From positions 1 to 39,582 of the forward strand of contig OMZX01000033.1 of the NCBI GenBank assembly GCA_900315665.1: DNA of 39,582 bases, in the 5' to 3' direction. This DNA comes from an uncultured Eubacteriales bacterium (GTDB lineage Bacteria; Bacillota; Clostridia; Lachnospirales; Lachnospiraceae). Below, piece after piece: positions 16,217 to 25,483 of the stretch. How positions within the stretch are numbered: the stretch's first letter is position 1; each line of letters begins with the position of its first letter. Position numbers and translations under genes: made by a program. Under the pieces are notes generated by a model. That model was not told the DNA's origin. It did no database searches and saw only the letters and a program-made list of their open reading frames with translations.

Positions 16217-16377
16217 CCACCTATCATTGTTAAGCTTGCAGGGCACACATCTTCACGTATCAAATATTTGAAAAGCGTGCAACCTCATGCTATAACGCAT
16301 CACCAAGCGAACTTCTGCGTACATTGATATGCAGCGCTTTGCCCGTTTAGCGCCCGCAAGCATTTGGTCTCAACGTA

Positions 16378-17601
16378 TCACCCGTCCAGCCCCTGCATAT
16401 ACTTGTCCATGTCGTCTGCGATCATCTTCGAAACATTAACTGCCGCCACGACAGTCTTCGCACCGGTCACAACGTCACCCGAAGCAAACACACCCGGCAT
16501 CGTGGTTTCACCGTTTTCATCCGTTTCCAGCGTGCCACTTGCATTCAACTTGAGCTCCTTGTCCCGCTGTACAAGCCGGTCCTTCGGTACCTGCGAAATC
16601 GAAATAATCGTAAAATCATTCGGCACTTCAACTGCCGCACTCTTGTCTACGACCATCTGATGATCCTCCGTCCAGGAAACCGGCGCCGTCACCACCGCAT
16701 GATCCTTGATCTCGATCACGGTCTGAAGCATCTGGAAGGTCACACCATCAAGCTTTGCATACTCGACCTCCTTCGGTGAAGCTGCGGGTTCCTCCGTCAC
16801 ACAGTAGACATTGACCTCACGCGCGCCCTTCCGGATCGCCGTCCGTGCAACATCCATCGCCGCATTGCCGGCACCGACGACTGCCACCTTCTCCCCGATA
16901 TGATAAACATCAGGATTGTTCAGATAGTTGATTGCAAACGCAACATTACCGAAGGTCTCCCCAGGGATATGCAGACGACGAGGCCGCCATGCACCCGTAC
17001 CGATGAAGACTGACTTATAGCCATCATCGAACAGATCCTGAATGCTGACAGAACCGCCGATATTGAAGTTCGGTCTAAAGAGGATACCCATCTCGTAAAG
17101 CCGTTCCGCATAGCGGTCAAGGATCGTCTTTGGCAGACGGAAATCCGGGATACCGTACCGCATGACACCGCCAAGCTTTTCACGTCCTTCAAAGATTGTC
17201 ACCTGATAGCCCCGCTGCTGGAGAATCACTGCAATCGTGATACCCGCCGGGCCACCGCCGATGACCGCAACCTTCTTCCCGTTCCGCGGCTGCATCTCCA
17301 GCTTAATCCGCTCGAAGCAGGAGTCAGAAATATAGTTCTCAATCGCTGAAATATGTACCGGCGCGCCCTTGATACCCCGCACACAATGTCCCTCACACTG
17401 CTTCTCATGATCACAGACAAGCGAGCACACGATCGACAGCGGATTGTTTGCAAAGAGCATCATGGCCGCATCCATCACCTGCTCTTCCTTAAACAGACGG
17501 ATCATCTCCGGAATATTTGTATTGATCGGGCACCCCGTCCTGCACCGCGGATTCTTGCACTGAAGACACCGATTCGCCTCATCTACTACATGTACTGCCA
17601 T
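16378..17601 (-). CDS. GltD/NfnB-like NAD(P)-dependent FeS flavoprotein oxidoreductase
   Basis: This 407-residue protein matches the small-subunit fold of glutamate synthase and related enzymes. Near the N-terminus CLQCKNPRCRTGCP and CSLVCDHEKQCEGHC supply cysteines for iron-sulfur clusters. VIGGGPAGITIA binds FAD, VVGAGNAAMDVA binds NAD(P)H, and GVFASGDVVTGAKTVV closes the FAD site. It would pass electrons from NAD(P)H to a partner. No GltB, NfnA or dihydropyrimidine dehydrogenase partner lies beside it, so the acceptor is unknown. GGGAGG six bases before the ATG supports the start. It is a single-gene unit ended by the last hairpin of the palindromic array. Confidence 0.88.
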   Translation of the reverse strand: MAVHVVDEANRCLQCKNPRCRTGCPINTNIPEMIRLFKEEQVMDAAMMLFANNPLSIVCSLVCDHEKQCEGHCVRGIKGAPVHISAIENYISDSCFERIKLEMQPRNGKKVAVIGGGPAGITIAVILQQRGYQVTIFEGREKLGGVMRYGIPDFRLPKTILDRYAERLYEMGILFRPNFNIGGSVSIQDLFDDGYKSVFIGTGAWRPRRLHIPGETFGNVAFAINYLNNPDVYHIGEKVAVVGAGNAAMDVARTAIRKGAREVNVYCVTEEPAASPKEVEYAKLDGVTFQMLQTVIEIKDHAVVTAPVSWTEDHQMVVDKSAAVEVPNDFTIISISQVPKDRLVQRDKELKLNASGTLETDENGETTMPGVFASGDVVTGAKTVVAAVNVSKMIADDMDKYMQGLDG

Positions 17602-17824
17602 AAATATCCTCCCTTACACGCCTAAGCTGCTCTTTGCCAATGCATACAGCCGCAACATCCTCACCTTTTGAAATACGTTGGCTTCGGAAAACAGTGATTC
17701 ACCATATTTTGCAAATTCATTGATTGCCACTGCACTACAATTTAAATTACATTAATGGTAAATGCAGCTGTTTCCATCGTCAACAAAAGTTATTTATTTC
17801 ACGTTCATTTTTACATACATAATT

Positions 17825-17902
17825 CTACATATATACGTAGCTCTCAAATTTTGTATACATGCACAGTCCTCAAATTCTACATACATGCGAAGTCATCAAA
17901 TA
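17825..17902. repeat. three imperfect 26-base tandem repeats
   Basis: Units at 17825-17850, 17851-17876 and 17877-17902 share the pattern TACATAYATGC, then AG, then TCAAAT, at an exact 26-base period. They lie in the 480-base divergent gap between the GltD-like gene and the MATE gene (17602-18081). Apart from these, the cre-like site and the inverted repeat further on, I see nothing clear in that gap. Confidence 0.6.
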
Positions 17903-17948
17903 CCACTTGACAGAGGCGTCGAACACTCACTATATTGTTTTCGAGTTC

Positions 17949-17962
17949 TGTAAGCGTTTACA
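17949..17962. promoter_or_regulatory. cre-like site (CcpA-type operator)
   Basis: TGTAAGCGTTTACA is a near-perfect palindrome fitting the catabolite-responsive element consensus (TGNAANCGNNNNCA). It lies 120 bases before the MATE start and about 350 bases before the divergent GltD-like gene. The flanking C and G extend the dyad to 16 bases. Confidence 0.5.
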
Positions 17963-18005
17963 GAGTCGTATTTTTGTGCTTTTAACCTATCATTTTAATA
18001 GAATT

Positions 18006-18039
18006 ACGGAACGACTGTCTTGACAAACTGTAGTTCCGT
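18006..18039. promoter_or_regulatory. inverted repeat upstream of the MATE gene
   Basis: ACGGAAC at 18006-18012 and GTTCCGT at 18033-18039 are exact inverted copies enclosing TTGACA at 18020-18025. A repressor bound here would cover a -35 box. No convincing -10 box follows at the right distance, so the promoter itself is uncertain. Confidence 0.35.
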
Positions 18040-18081
18040 TGCAGAAGAACATCGTTCGTTTTCAAGACGAAAGGCTTATTT

Positions 18082-19422
18082 ATGACACATGATTTCACGA
18101 AGGGCAGCCTTCTCGGCCCGATGCTTCGTTTTACGATCCCCTTTATTCTCGCAAACTATCTCCAGCTCACTTATAACGCGGTCGATTCCATCATTGTCGG
18201 CCGATTCTTAGGTCCGGAGGCACTCGCTGCCGTCGGCACCTCGAACCCGCTCATGACACTACTCATCATGCTGCTCCGCGGCACGACACTCGGTGCCGGC
18301 ATCCTCATCGGAAGCTATTTTGGTGCAAAGGAATACGACAAGCTCCACCGCCAAATCTCGACCGCAATGCTTAGCGGTGCGGTATTTGCCCTATGTCTTA
18401 GTCTCATCATCTTCGTATTTGCGGACCCGATTCTCGGTCTTCTGCAGGTGGATCTCTCCATCCGCCCTATGGCTGCCGGCTACCTTCGTATCATCGCGTT
18501 CGGCCTCATTTTCACCTTCCTCTATAATTATCTCTCGTCCACGATGCAGGCACTCGGTGACGGCAAAACGCCGCTCATTTTTCTCGCAATCAGCGCAAGT
18601 GTAAACATTGTCGGGGATCTCCTGCTCGTCATGGTGTTCCGCCTCGGGATTGCCGGTGCTGCGATTGCTACCGTCGCGTCTGAAGCCGTGTCCTGCGCAC
18701 TCTGCATCAACTACATCCGTAAACACGTCCCGATTCTCAATATGGGTAAAGCATGGTTCGTATTCGACGCAAAGATGCTGAAGAAGACACTCCAGTACGG
18801 CTCTGTCTCCGCGATCCAGCAGGCGACCGTCCAGCTCGGTATCCTCGGCGTTCAGGGCGTCGTAAACTCTCTCGGCATGACGACAACTGCTGCCTTCGCT
18901 GCCGCAAACCGCATCGATGATTTTGCCCTGATTCCGACCCGCTCGATTGCCAATGCTATGACCGCCGTGCTGGCACAAAACTGGGGTGCTAACGACCAAG
19001 GTCGTGTCCGAAAGGGCTTTCGCACTGGCACACTTCTCGATTTCTGCTATGGTCTCGTCGCCGGACTTCTTCTCTATTTCGTCGCGACCTGGGCCGTACT
19101 TCTGTTTACGACGAACTCGTATGTCATTCATGAAGGAGAAAAATATCTCCGCCTCATTGCCTTTATGTACTGGGCACCCGCTCTCACAAACTCGATTCAG
19201 GCTTTCTTCCGTGGTACCGGCGACCTTAAAATCACACTCGTGAGCTCCATGGTCAATATGGGCATTCGTTTTCTCGCAACCTTCATCCTCGTCATGGGCT
19301 TTCATTTCGATATCGCTGCCGTGCCATGGGGTTGTCTCGCTGGCTGGCTCGGCATGATGCTCTGGGAGGTTCCCTTCCTCATTCATCGCTACCGCACGAA
19401 CCTTTTCGGAAATAATACATAA
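18082..19422 (+). CDS. MATE-family multidrug/cation antiporter
   Basis: This 446-residue membrane protein has about twelve hydrophobic helices in two homologous halves. The opening segment GSLLGPMLRFTIPFILANYLQ and VDSIIVGRFLGPEALAAVG are typical of the MATE (MepA/DinF) family. ALGDGKTPLIFLAI and AFFRGTGDLKITL mark equivalent positions in the two halves. It should export organic cations or drugs in exchange for Na+ or H+. AAAGG eight bases before the ATG supports the start. It is a single gene with a cre-like site and an inverted repeat upstream. The substrate cannot be predicted. Confidence 0.92.
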   Translation: MTHDFTKGSLLGPMLRFTIPFILANYLQLTYNAVDSIIVGRFLGPEALAAVGTSNPLMTLLIMLLRGTTLGAGILIGSYFGAKEYDKLHRQISTAMLSGAVFALCLSLIIFVFADPILGLLQVDLSIRPMAAGYLRIIAFGLIFTFLYNYLSSTMQALGDGKTPLIFLAISASVNIVGDLLLVMVFRLGIAGAAIATVASEAVSCALCINYIRKHVPILNMGKAWFVFDAKMLKKTLQYGSVSAIQQATVQLGILGVQGVVNSLGMTTTAAFAAANRIDDFALIPTRSIANAMTAVLAQNWGANDQGRVRKGFRTGTLLDFCYGLVAGLLLYFVATWAVLLFTTNSYVIHEGEKYLRLIAFMYWAPALTNSIQAFFRGTGDLKITLVSSMVNMGIRFLATFILVMGFHFDIAAVPWGCLAGWLGMMLWEVPFLIHRYRTNLFGNNT

Positions 19423-19632
19423 ATCATTCAAAGGTTCATGTCTCCCATAGCGAGATTATTTTGATCCTAACATTGAAATGATTCAGACAATTTTTAGAAA
19501 AAATCTCGATAAATTTGTCGAAAAATCTTTACATTTACCTCCATGTCCCGTTAAGCTATTCTCAAATCAAAAAAGCTGACAATATATGAAAATTCTTTTC
19601 GGTGAAAACGAATGAATAAAGGAGGTGACGGG

Positions 19633-21276
19633 ATGTCTGCGCAGAAATCTGCTAAAGAAATTCAAAAAACAGAAGCGCTTGAAGAGGATCTTCAGTATCT
19701 GAAGCTCTACCGCCGTCAGACACCCCGCGGCTATAAAACTGTCTGCCGTAGAGTCATGCAGGAGGCGAAGGCCTTAAACCGCATGGACGCCTATGGCGCC
19801 GCCTGCTACTACATGGCAGATTACCTCTATGGCTTTGGGAAGCCGATTGCGCACTATCTCCGTCAGGCCATCACAAACCTTCTGGACAGCGGCGATGATG
19901 TGCTCATTGCGCGGACCTACAATCTTCTCGGTATCGAAGCCTTCAATCACGGTGTCGATGAGGCTTCACTCGATTACCTTGTCCGTGCCTGCAGCTATGC
20001 AGACGCCCTGCATGATGACGAAATCGCCGCCGTAATTTATCTCAACATGGGTGCGCAGTATAACTGCATGGGTGACTTTCCGGATGGCAAGAAATACTGC
20101 CATCGGGCTGCCGCTGCCGCGCGTAAACTGCCGCCGGAAAACATGTACCATACACAGATTCAGTTCTGGGCACTGGTCGAAGAGTGCAATGCTTCCATCC
20201 AGAAAGATAACACCCATGATGCAGGATTACTTCTCCGCCGCGCACATATTATGCTGGCGGAAATGTCGCAAGAAGAGCGTGCTGAATACGCGAACTATTC
20301 ACTGTATCTCATTGTTCTTTGTGAATATCATCTTCTCCAGGGAAATGACAACGAATTTAAACAGACACTCGAAAAGGTCTACGAACTCCTGAAAGATAAG
20401 GATATGGTCATCGACGGCGCCCTTGATCTTATCCTGTTTGGTGATTTTCTGCTCCAGCATAGCCATGCAGATGCAGTAACGAAAATTGTCGATGTCATGT
20501 GGGATACGGTCGGTGAAACAAATATCACAAACCTGAAGCTCCGTTTTTACCGCATGGCTGTCAACTATTATCAGGCCATCACCAAACCCACGCGTGAACT
20601 CGAGGCTTCCCGCCTGTATTTTGATGCATATAACAAGCACCGCACAGAGGAGCTCAGTGATTACCAGACTTTTTTATCCACCTACCAGGCGATGGAACAG
20701 GCAAAGAAGGAGAATGAACGCCTGGCAAGATTAGCGCATTATGATGCGCTGACGGGGCTCCAGAACCGAAGCATCATGCGGAGGCGCATCGATGCAATCT
20801 TCGAAGAAGCCTATCAGCTGCATCAGTTTATGGCGGTCGAGATCCTCGATATCGACAATTTCAAACATTTCAATGACACCTACGGTCATACGACCGGCGA
20901 TCGCTGTCTTGTCGCGCTAGCAAAGGTTTTGTCTGACGTTTCCGGTGATCATGTCGAGGTTTTCCGTTATGGCGGTGATGAATTTGTCGTGCTGTATCAC
21001 GGACTCAGTGAGATGGATGTTCTGAACGTCGCAGATCAGCTGCAGAAGGGTATCCGCAACGCAACGATCAAAACCGAGACGGCATCTGTTATCTCCGGAC
21101 TCACGATCTCACAGGGCATCTGTGGCTTCGTTCCATCTGGTGGCAACAAAAACTGGGATCTCCTGTATGCAGCCGACATTGCACTCTACTCCGTGAAGAA
21201 CTCCCAGAAGGGCGGCATCCGCCTGACCCACGGCCTTGCCTTCACCGACCTCGCCCGCAATGGCATGAAGGATTAA
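19633..21276 (+). CDS. cytoplasmic diguanylate cyclase with helical TPR-like sensor region
   Basis: The start is ATG at 19633, preceded by AAAGGAGGTGA, an almost complete anti-16S match; an ATG seven codons upstream would overlap this site. The 547-residue product has no membrane helix. Residues 1 to about 345 are helical repeats rich in Ala, Tyr and Leu (for example YLNMGAQYNCMGDFPDGKKYC), like tetratricopeptide units. A coil leads to a GGDEF domain from about residue 369, with HYDALTGLQNR, the metal site DIDNFKHFND and the active site RYGGDEF at 447-451. It should make cyclic di-GMP. No RxxD inhibitory site lies before GGDEF, so product feedback is probably absent. The repeats may sense a protein or ligand. 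Confidence 0.9.
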   Translation: MSAQKSAKEIQKTEALEEDLQYLKLYRRQTPRGYKTVCRRVMQEAKALNRMDAYGAACYYMADYLYGFGKPIAHYLRQAITNLLDSGDDVLIARTYNLLGIEAFNHGVDEASLDYLVRACSYADALHDDEIAAVIYLNMGAQYNCMGDFPDGKKYCHRAAAAARKLPPENMYHTQIQFWALVEECNASIQKDNTHDAGLLLRRAHIMLAEMSQEERAEYANYSLYLIVLCEYHLLQGNDNEFKQTLEKVYELLKDKDMVIDGALDLILFGDFLLQHSHADAVTKIVDVMWDTVGETNITNLKLRFYRMAVNYYQAITKPTRELEASRLYFDAYNKHRTEELSDYQTFLSTYQAMEQAKKENERLARLAHYDALTGLQNRSIMRRRIDAIFEEAYQLHQFMAVEILDIDNFKHFNDTYGHTTGDRCLVALAKVLSDVSGDHVEVFRYGGDEFVVLYHGLSEMDVLNVADQLQKGIRNATIKTETASVISGLTISQGICGFVPSGGNKNWDLLYAADIALYSVKNSQKGGIRLTHGLAFTDLARNGMKD

Positions 21277-21300
21277 TATTGTATGTTTTCCAATAAACGA

Positions 21301-21356
21301 GCGTCCAGCATGTCTTCGACCTGTCCAATGGAGATGGTGGGAGACATGCTGGACGC
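21301..21356. terminator. long inverted repeat between convergent genes
   Basis: GCGTCCAGCATGTCT at 21301-21315 and its exact inverse at 21342-21356 form a 15-pair stem around a 26-base loop. It lies 24 bases past the GGDEF stop and 16 bases from the stop of the convergent permease gene. No T run follows on either strand, so termination, blocking of antisense transcription or mRNA 3'-end protection are all possible. Confidence 0.6.
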
Positions 21357-21372
21357 GTATTACGGGATCAAA

Positions 21373-22563
21373 TCACTCTGACCTAAGGGCGTCGATTGGG
21401 TTCAGGGCTGCGGCGCGGCGGGCCGGCATATAGCCGAAGATAAGACCGATCGCGACGGACACCGAGAAGGACACGATGACCGAACCAAAGGTCGGTGAAG
21501 CGTTGATGCTCATGATCCGGCCGGCGATATTGGTACCAATGAAACCGACGATAATGCCGAGCACACCGCCAAAGGAGCTTGTCACCGCTGCCTCGATGAC
21601 GAACTGTGAAAGAATCGTACTCTTCTTCGCGCCAAGCGCCTTACGTATACCGATCTCTCTCGTTCGCTCTGTAACGGACACAAGCATAATATTCATGACA
21701 CCAACACCGGCGACGAGCAAAGAGATCCCAGCGATACCACCAAGCATCATTGACATCGTACCGATCATCTCATTCATCGAATCCAGAAGCTCACTCATCG
21801 CGGTAACATTGTAGAAGTCATCACTCTTAAAAATTGTATAAAGGTAATCCTCGATATAGGTCTTGATGGTCGCCGCCTGCTTCACATAATCATCTCTGAC
21901 TGTAAAGGTATAGTTCGAAACGGTTCCATTACGACTTAATTTGATCGCTGAAGTGTATGGAATGTAGACAAAATCATCATCGCCGCCTTCTTCCATCGAC
22001 TCAGAGGTCGAGGTCTGCCGCTCGACGACACCGATGATTTTATACTTTTCGCCATTCACAGAGATATCTTCTCCAATCGCTTTTTCCGCTGATTCATAGT
22101 AGTTCGTCGCGACATAATAACCGATGACAGCAACCTTATGCCGGGCACTGAGATCCGCATACTGGATAAATCGTCCCTGTGAGAGATTTTCATCGAGTAT
22201 ACTGAGATAATCCTCGGAAACGCCTGTGACCGTCGTACTCGTGGAATTCTCGTTGCCGACCTTCACCGTAGCGGAGACCGTCACGTTCGGGGACATATAG
22301 GAAAAGTACTGGGTGTTGTCATTGAAAAAAGAATACATCTGGTCGACAGAAACCGACCGGGAACTCATATTCCGGACATTCACGGTGATTCGGTTGGTAC
22401 CCATCGACGCGAAGCTCTCCGTCATATAGTTCATTTCTCCGTTTACAATGCCTACAAGTATGATCACGGCCGCCACACCAATGATGATACCAAGCATCGT
22501 GAGGAACGACCGCATTTTATTGGCCCATATGCTTTTCAGTGCAAGCTTGTATGAATTCAGCAT
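21373..22563 (-). CDS. MacB-like ABC transporter permease (FtsX type)
   Basis: This 396-residue protein has one N-terminal membrane helix (about residues 18-40), a large extracellular domain to about residue 270, and three C-terminal helices. MRSFLTMLGIIIGVAAVI and ERTREIGIRKALGAKKSTIL are the standard MacB/FtsX motifs. It forms an exporter with the adjacent ATPase and adaptor genes. GGGAG about ten bases upstream supports the ATG. It is the last gene of the operon adaptor, ATPase, permease. Likely roles are peptide or drug efflux or envelope maintenance. Confidence 0.92.
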   Translation of the reverse strand: MLNSYKLALKSIWANKMRSFLTMLGIIIGVAAVIILVGIVNGEMNYMTESFASMGTNRITVNVRNMSSRSVSVDQMYSFFNDNTQYFSYMSPNVTVSATVKVGNENSTSTTVTGVSEDYLSILDENLSQGRFIQYADLSARHKVAVIGYYVATNYYESAEKAIGEDISVNGEKYKIIGVVERQTSTSESMEEGGDDDFVYIPYTSAIKLSRNGTVSNYTFTVRDDYVKQAATIKTYIEDYLYTIFKSDDFYNVTAMSELLDSMNEMIGTMSMMLGGIAGISLLVAGVGVMNIMLVSVTERTREIGIRKALGAKKSTILSQFVIEAAVTSSFGGVLGIIVGFIGTNIAGRIMSINASPTFGSVIVSFSVSVAIGLIFGYMPARRAAALNPIDALRSE

Positions 22564-22687
22564 TCTACTCTGTCTCCCTACGCCGGCTAAGTAATATTAT
22601 CTACAGCCTTATTACTATCGTTATTGATGAAGTTCTAAATTTCCTACCGTCAAGACAACACTTCTGGTTCTGCCATACTTTTTCCCA

Positions 22688-23575
22688 TCAAATGATCTTC
22701 GCATAATCCTCTGTCGCACCGTCAAAAACCACCTTGCCATCCGAAATCCGGACGACGCGCTTCGCTTCGAGCGCCAGGGAGTTATCATGTGTAATCATGA
22801 CAACGGTCGTACCATCCTGGTTGATACTTTGTAGAAATCCGAGCACCTGCCGGGAGGTTTTCGAATCAAGTGCGCCGGTCGGCTCATCGGCGAGAATCAG
22901 CTCCGGATCACCGGCAAGTGCGCGGGCGATCGATACTCTCTGCTGCTGGCCACCGGAAAGCTGGTTCGGATGCTGCATCCATTTATCCGCAAGGCCGACG
23001 CGCTCGAGCTGCTTCATCGCACGTTCCTTCTGCTCCGCCTTCGGGAGACCGGCATAGAGAAGTGGCAGGCAGACATTGTCGAGAAGATTGTCCTTCGGAA
23101 GCAGGTTGTACTGCTGGAAAATGAAACCGATCTTGTCGTTTCGGATTTCGCAGAGTTCATCATCTGTCATCTCGGAGGTATTACGGCCATTAATGAGATA
23201 TTCGCCGCTCGTCGGCACATCGAGTGCACCGATGATGTTCATAAGTGTAGATTTCCCGGAACCGGATTTACCGACGATTGCAACAAATTCTCCGTTATAA
23301 ATATTGATGGTGATGCCGTCATTGGCCCGGACCTCTTCATCACCGACCTGATAGATCTTCGTGATGCCATGCATCTCGAGCAGCGGGGTTTCACCTTCAT
23401 GCCCGGGCGGCGTGTATTGCGGTGCCTGCCCGTCCATGTTGTCGATGCCGGACCGCGCGGCCATCGCCGCCTGTGCGGCCTTCAGCCGCTCGACCTCCTC
23501 GTGATTCTCTGCATATTCATCCGGTTCATCATCGTCGTCTTTTGTTTCTATTTTTGTCTTTTCTTCATCCGCCAT
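22688..23575 (-). CDS. MacB-like ABC transporter ATP-binding subunit
   Basis: This 295-residue ATPase has Walker A GKSGSGKST, signature LSGGQQQR, Walker B LILADEPTGALD and the switch His in VMITHD. It pairs with the permease encoded 124 bases downstream. Unusually, about 65 residues precede the ATPase domain (which begins at PLLEMHGITKIY). This extension is strongly acidic at first (KDDDDEPDEYAE), then Ala/Gly/Pro-rich. Ordinary MacB/LolD-type ATPases lack it. AAAGGAG seven bases upstream supports this start. Confidence 0.93.
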   Translation of the reverse strand: MADEEKTKIETKDDDDEPDEYAENHEEVERLKAAQAAMAARSGIDNMDGQAPQYTPPGHEGETPLLEMHGITKIYQVGDEEVRANDGITINIYNGEFVAIVGKSGSGKSTLMNIIGALDVPTSGEYLINGRNTSEMTDDELCEIRNDKIGFIFQQYNLLPKDNLLDNVCLPLLYAGLPKAEQKERAMKQLERVGLADKWMQHPNQLSGGQQQRVSIARALAGDPELILADEPTGALDSKTSRQVLGFLQSINQDGTTVVMITHDNSLALEAKRVVRISDGKVVFDGATEDYAKII

Positions 23576-23593
23576 AAAAGGCTCCTTTCAGCC

Positions 23594-25351
23594 TTAGCCC
23601 ATCGGGCCGCCGCCACCGCCACGGTTACCGCCACCGCCTTCACCGCCACGGTTACCGCCGCCTTCACCGCCGGGGCCGCCGCCCATGTCACCGCCGCCAG
23701 GGCCGCCCATCATCATCTGGTCAGAGCTCGATGAAACGGTTGACTGAGTAATGTAAACGGTATCGCCTTCCTTTAGATCACCGGAAGTAATCTCTACGTA
23801 ATCATCAGAGGTAAGACCAGTTTCTACACTGACAGAATGGAAGCCATCCGGTACATTCTCACCCTTCTGATCATCGGTGTAGGTCTCGCCGTCGACATCC
23901 TTGACATAAACCTTATTTCCGCGCTGAAGAGCATCGACGGGTATCGCGAGTGCATCCTTCGATTCATCAAGAATGATCACACCGGTCACATTCATGCCGG
24001 GCAGGAGCCCTCCGAAGTCTGTGAGTGTGACCGTAACCGGATAGTATGTAACACCATTAGAGGCTGTGCCCTCCATGGAGACATTAGTGACAGAGCCCGT
24101 AAACGTCTGACCTTCGAAGGCGTCTGCGGTGACTTCAACGGACTGTCCGACCTTGACATTAGAAATATCCAACTCATCGATGTCCATCTGGAAGGTGAGC
24201 TCGGAGAGATCATAAATCACCGCAAGAGAAGTTGCGGAACTGCCGTTCTGGATGTTCTCACCGGCATTGACACTCTTCGTCACGACGGTGCCTGAAATCG
24301 GTGCCGTGATCGTGTAGTTATCGTAATTATCGTTTGTAGAATCAAGGCTGGACTGGGCGTTATCGACGGAGGACTGGGCCGAATCAACCTTGTCCTGATA
24401 CGAATCCAGGATATCCTGTGCGTCATCACTCGCCATCGTGAAGAGAGCTGTGCCGACCTCAACATGATCGCCAGCGGCCACGAGTAGCTTTGAAACCGTT
24501 ACACTGCTCGTAAGATCGGTTGCCATCAGATTAAGGTCCCTGGCCGGCTCGAAGGTGCCGTCACCAGCAGATTCGAGACCGCCGATATTTGCGGTCACTG
24601 CCGTATCGGTCGTGAGACCGCCCGGATTTGTCACCTGAACCGTCACGTAGCGGACAATTTGCCCGCCGGTAAGTGTCGTATCCATGGTTCCGACATTGGT
24701 GACTGATCCCTGGATTTCCTCCATCGTATCAGAAAGCGTCAGCGTCGCTGTCATACCAACCGAAATCGCCTGTGCTTCTTCGGATAGGAATGGGATGCGT
24801 ACCTTCATCGTACTATCATCGTAGATTTCTGCAATCTGCGTGTTTGCACCGACCTGATCTCCTTCCTTGATGTTTAGCTCTTTGATATAGCCGGCCATCG
24901 TGGACTTCACTGTGTTACCGCTGAACTTCGAAGCGGCTTCATTATAATCGCTGACAGCATCCGTATAATTCTTCTGTGCTCGGGTTAACTCGCTCTGTGC
25001 AGAGTTCAGCTTTGAGGTCATGGAAGAAGAATCGATTTGATAAAGTACTTGTCCCTCTGTCACCTCATCGCCTTCACTGAAGTCGGCGGAAACGACCTCA
25101 CCCTCAACCATAGAGGTGACAGTGTAGCTGTCCTTCGGCGAGATCGTACCAGAACCGGAAAGTTCTGAAGTGATATCCTGCTTTGAAACCGTACCGGTCT
25201 TCACCTCTGCTTCCGATGCCTTTGCCGAGGCCTGCTTCTTCTGATAAAAGTAATATCCGCCGCCGGCTATTGCTGCGAGAAGCATCACAGTTATGATAAT
25301 CTTCTTTACCGGGATTTTTCTCTTTCCTTTTACCTTCGCTCTAGACTTCAT
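23594..25351 (-). CDS. MacA-like efflux adaptor (HlyD family) with Gly-rich tail
   Basis: This 585-residue protein has an N-terminal membrane anchor (about residues 17-34) after a very basic start. Two biotinyl-lipoyl-like half-motifs (VVSADFSEGDEVTEGQVLYQI and SGTVVTKSVNAGENIQNG) flank coiled coil rich in Ser, Ala and Asp, and beta-barrel domains follow. It links the MacB-like permease to the cell exterior. The last 40 or so residues are almost all Gly with Met, Pro, Arg, Asn and Glu (MMMGGPGGGDMGG and onward), a flexible tail. GGGAGG about eleven bases upstream supports the ATG. It is the first gene of the three-gene operon. Confidence 0.9.
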   Translation of the reverse strand: MKSRAKVKGKRKIPVKKIIITVMLLAAIAGGGYYFYQKKQASAKASEAEVKTGTVSKQDITSELSGSGTISPKDSYTVTSMVEGEVVSADFSEGDEVTEGQVLYQIDSSSMTSKLNSAQSELTRAQKNYTDAVSDYNEAASKFSGNTVKSTMAGYIKELNIKEGDQVGANTQIAEIYDDSTMKVRIPFLSEEAQAISVGMTATLTLSDTMEEIQGSVTNVGTMDTTLTGGQIVRYVTVQVTNPGGLTTDTAVTANIGGLESAGDGTFEPARDLNLMATDLTSSVTVSKLLVAAGDHVEVGTALFTMASDDAQDILDSYQDKVDSAQSSVDNAQSSLDSTNDNYDNYTITAPISGTVVTKSVNAGENIQNGSSATSLAVIYDLSELTFQMDIDELDISNVKVGQSVEVTADAFEGQTFTGSVTNVSMEGTASNGVTYYPVTVTLTDFGGLLPGMNVTGVIILDESKDALAIPVDALQRGNKVYVKDVDGETYTDDQKGENVPDGFHSVSVETGLTSDDYVEITSGDLKEGDTVYITQSTVSSSSDQMMMGGPGGGDMGGGPGGEGGGNRGGEGGGGNRGGGGGPMG

Positions 25352-25383
25352 CCTCTACTCATCCTCCCAGTTTCTCTCGAATG

Positions 25384-25409
25384 CTTACATGCCATATCGC
25401 GCATGTAAG
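25384..25409. other. 9-bp hairpin upstream of the exporter operon
   Basis: CTTACATGC at 25384-25392 pairs exactly with GCATGTAAG at 25401-25409 around eight bases. It lies about 30 bases upstream of the adaptor start on the minus strand, with no T run, so an operator or leader hairpin is more likely than a terminator. Confidence 0.4.
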
Positions 25410-25483
25410 TTCTCCGATATCCGATACAGAATTTTCATATTTTCTTATTTTGTAACATTTCATAATTTCTGGTTTTACAACAA

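Noticed and set aside
18020-18048. Sigma-A promoter from TTGACA at 18020
   Set aside because: Seventeen bases downstream the sequence reads AGAAGA, with no acceptable -10 box.
18391-19431. 346-codon open frame antisense to the MATE gene
   Set aside because: It is a shadow frame kept open by codon bias; it has no ribosome site and a composition unlike real proteins, and the MATE motifs in the other frame are clear.
22970-23734. 254-codon plus-strand frame over the ATPase and adaptor genes
   Set aside because: It is antisense to intact Walker motifs and lacks a start site or recognisable domain.
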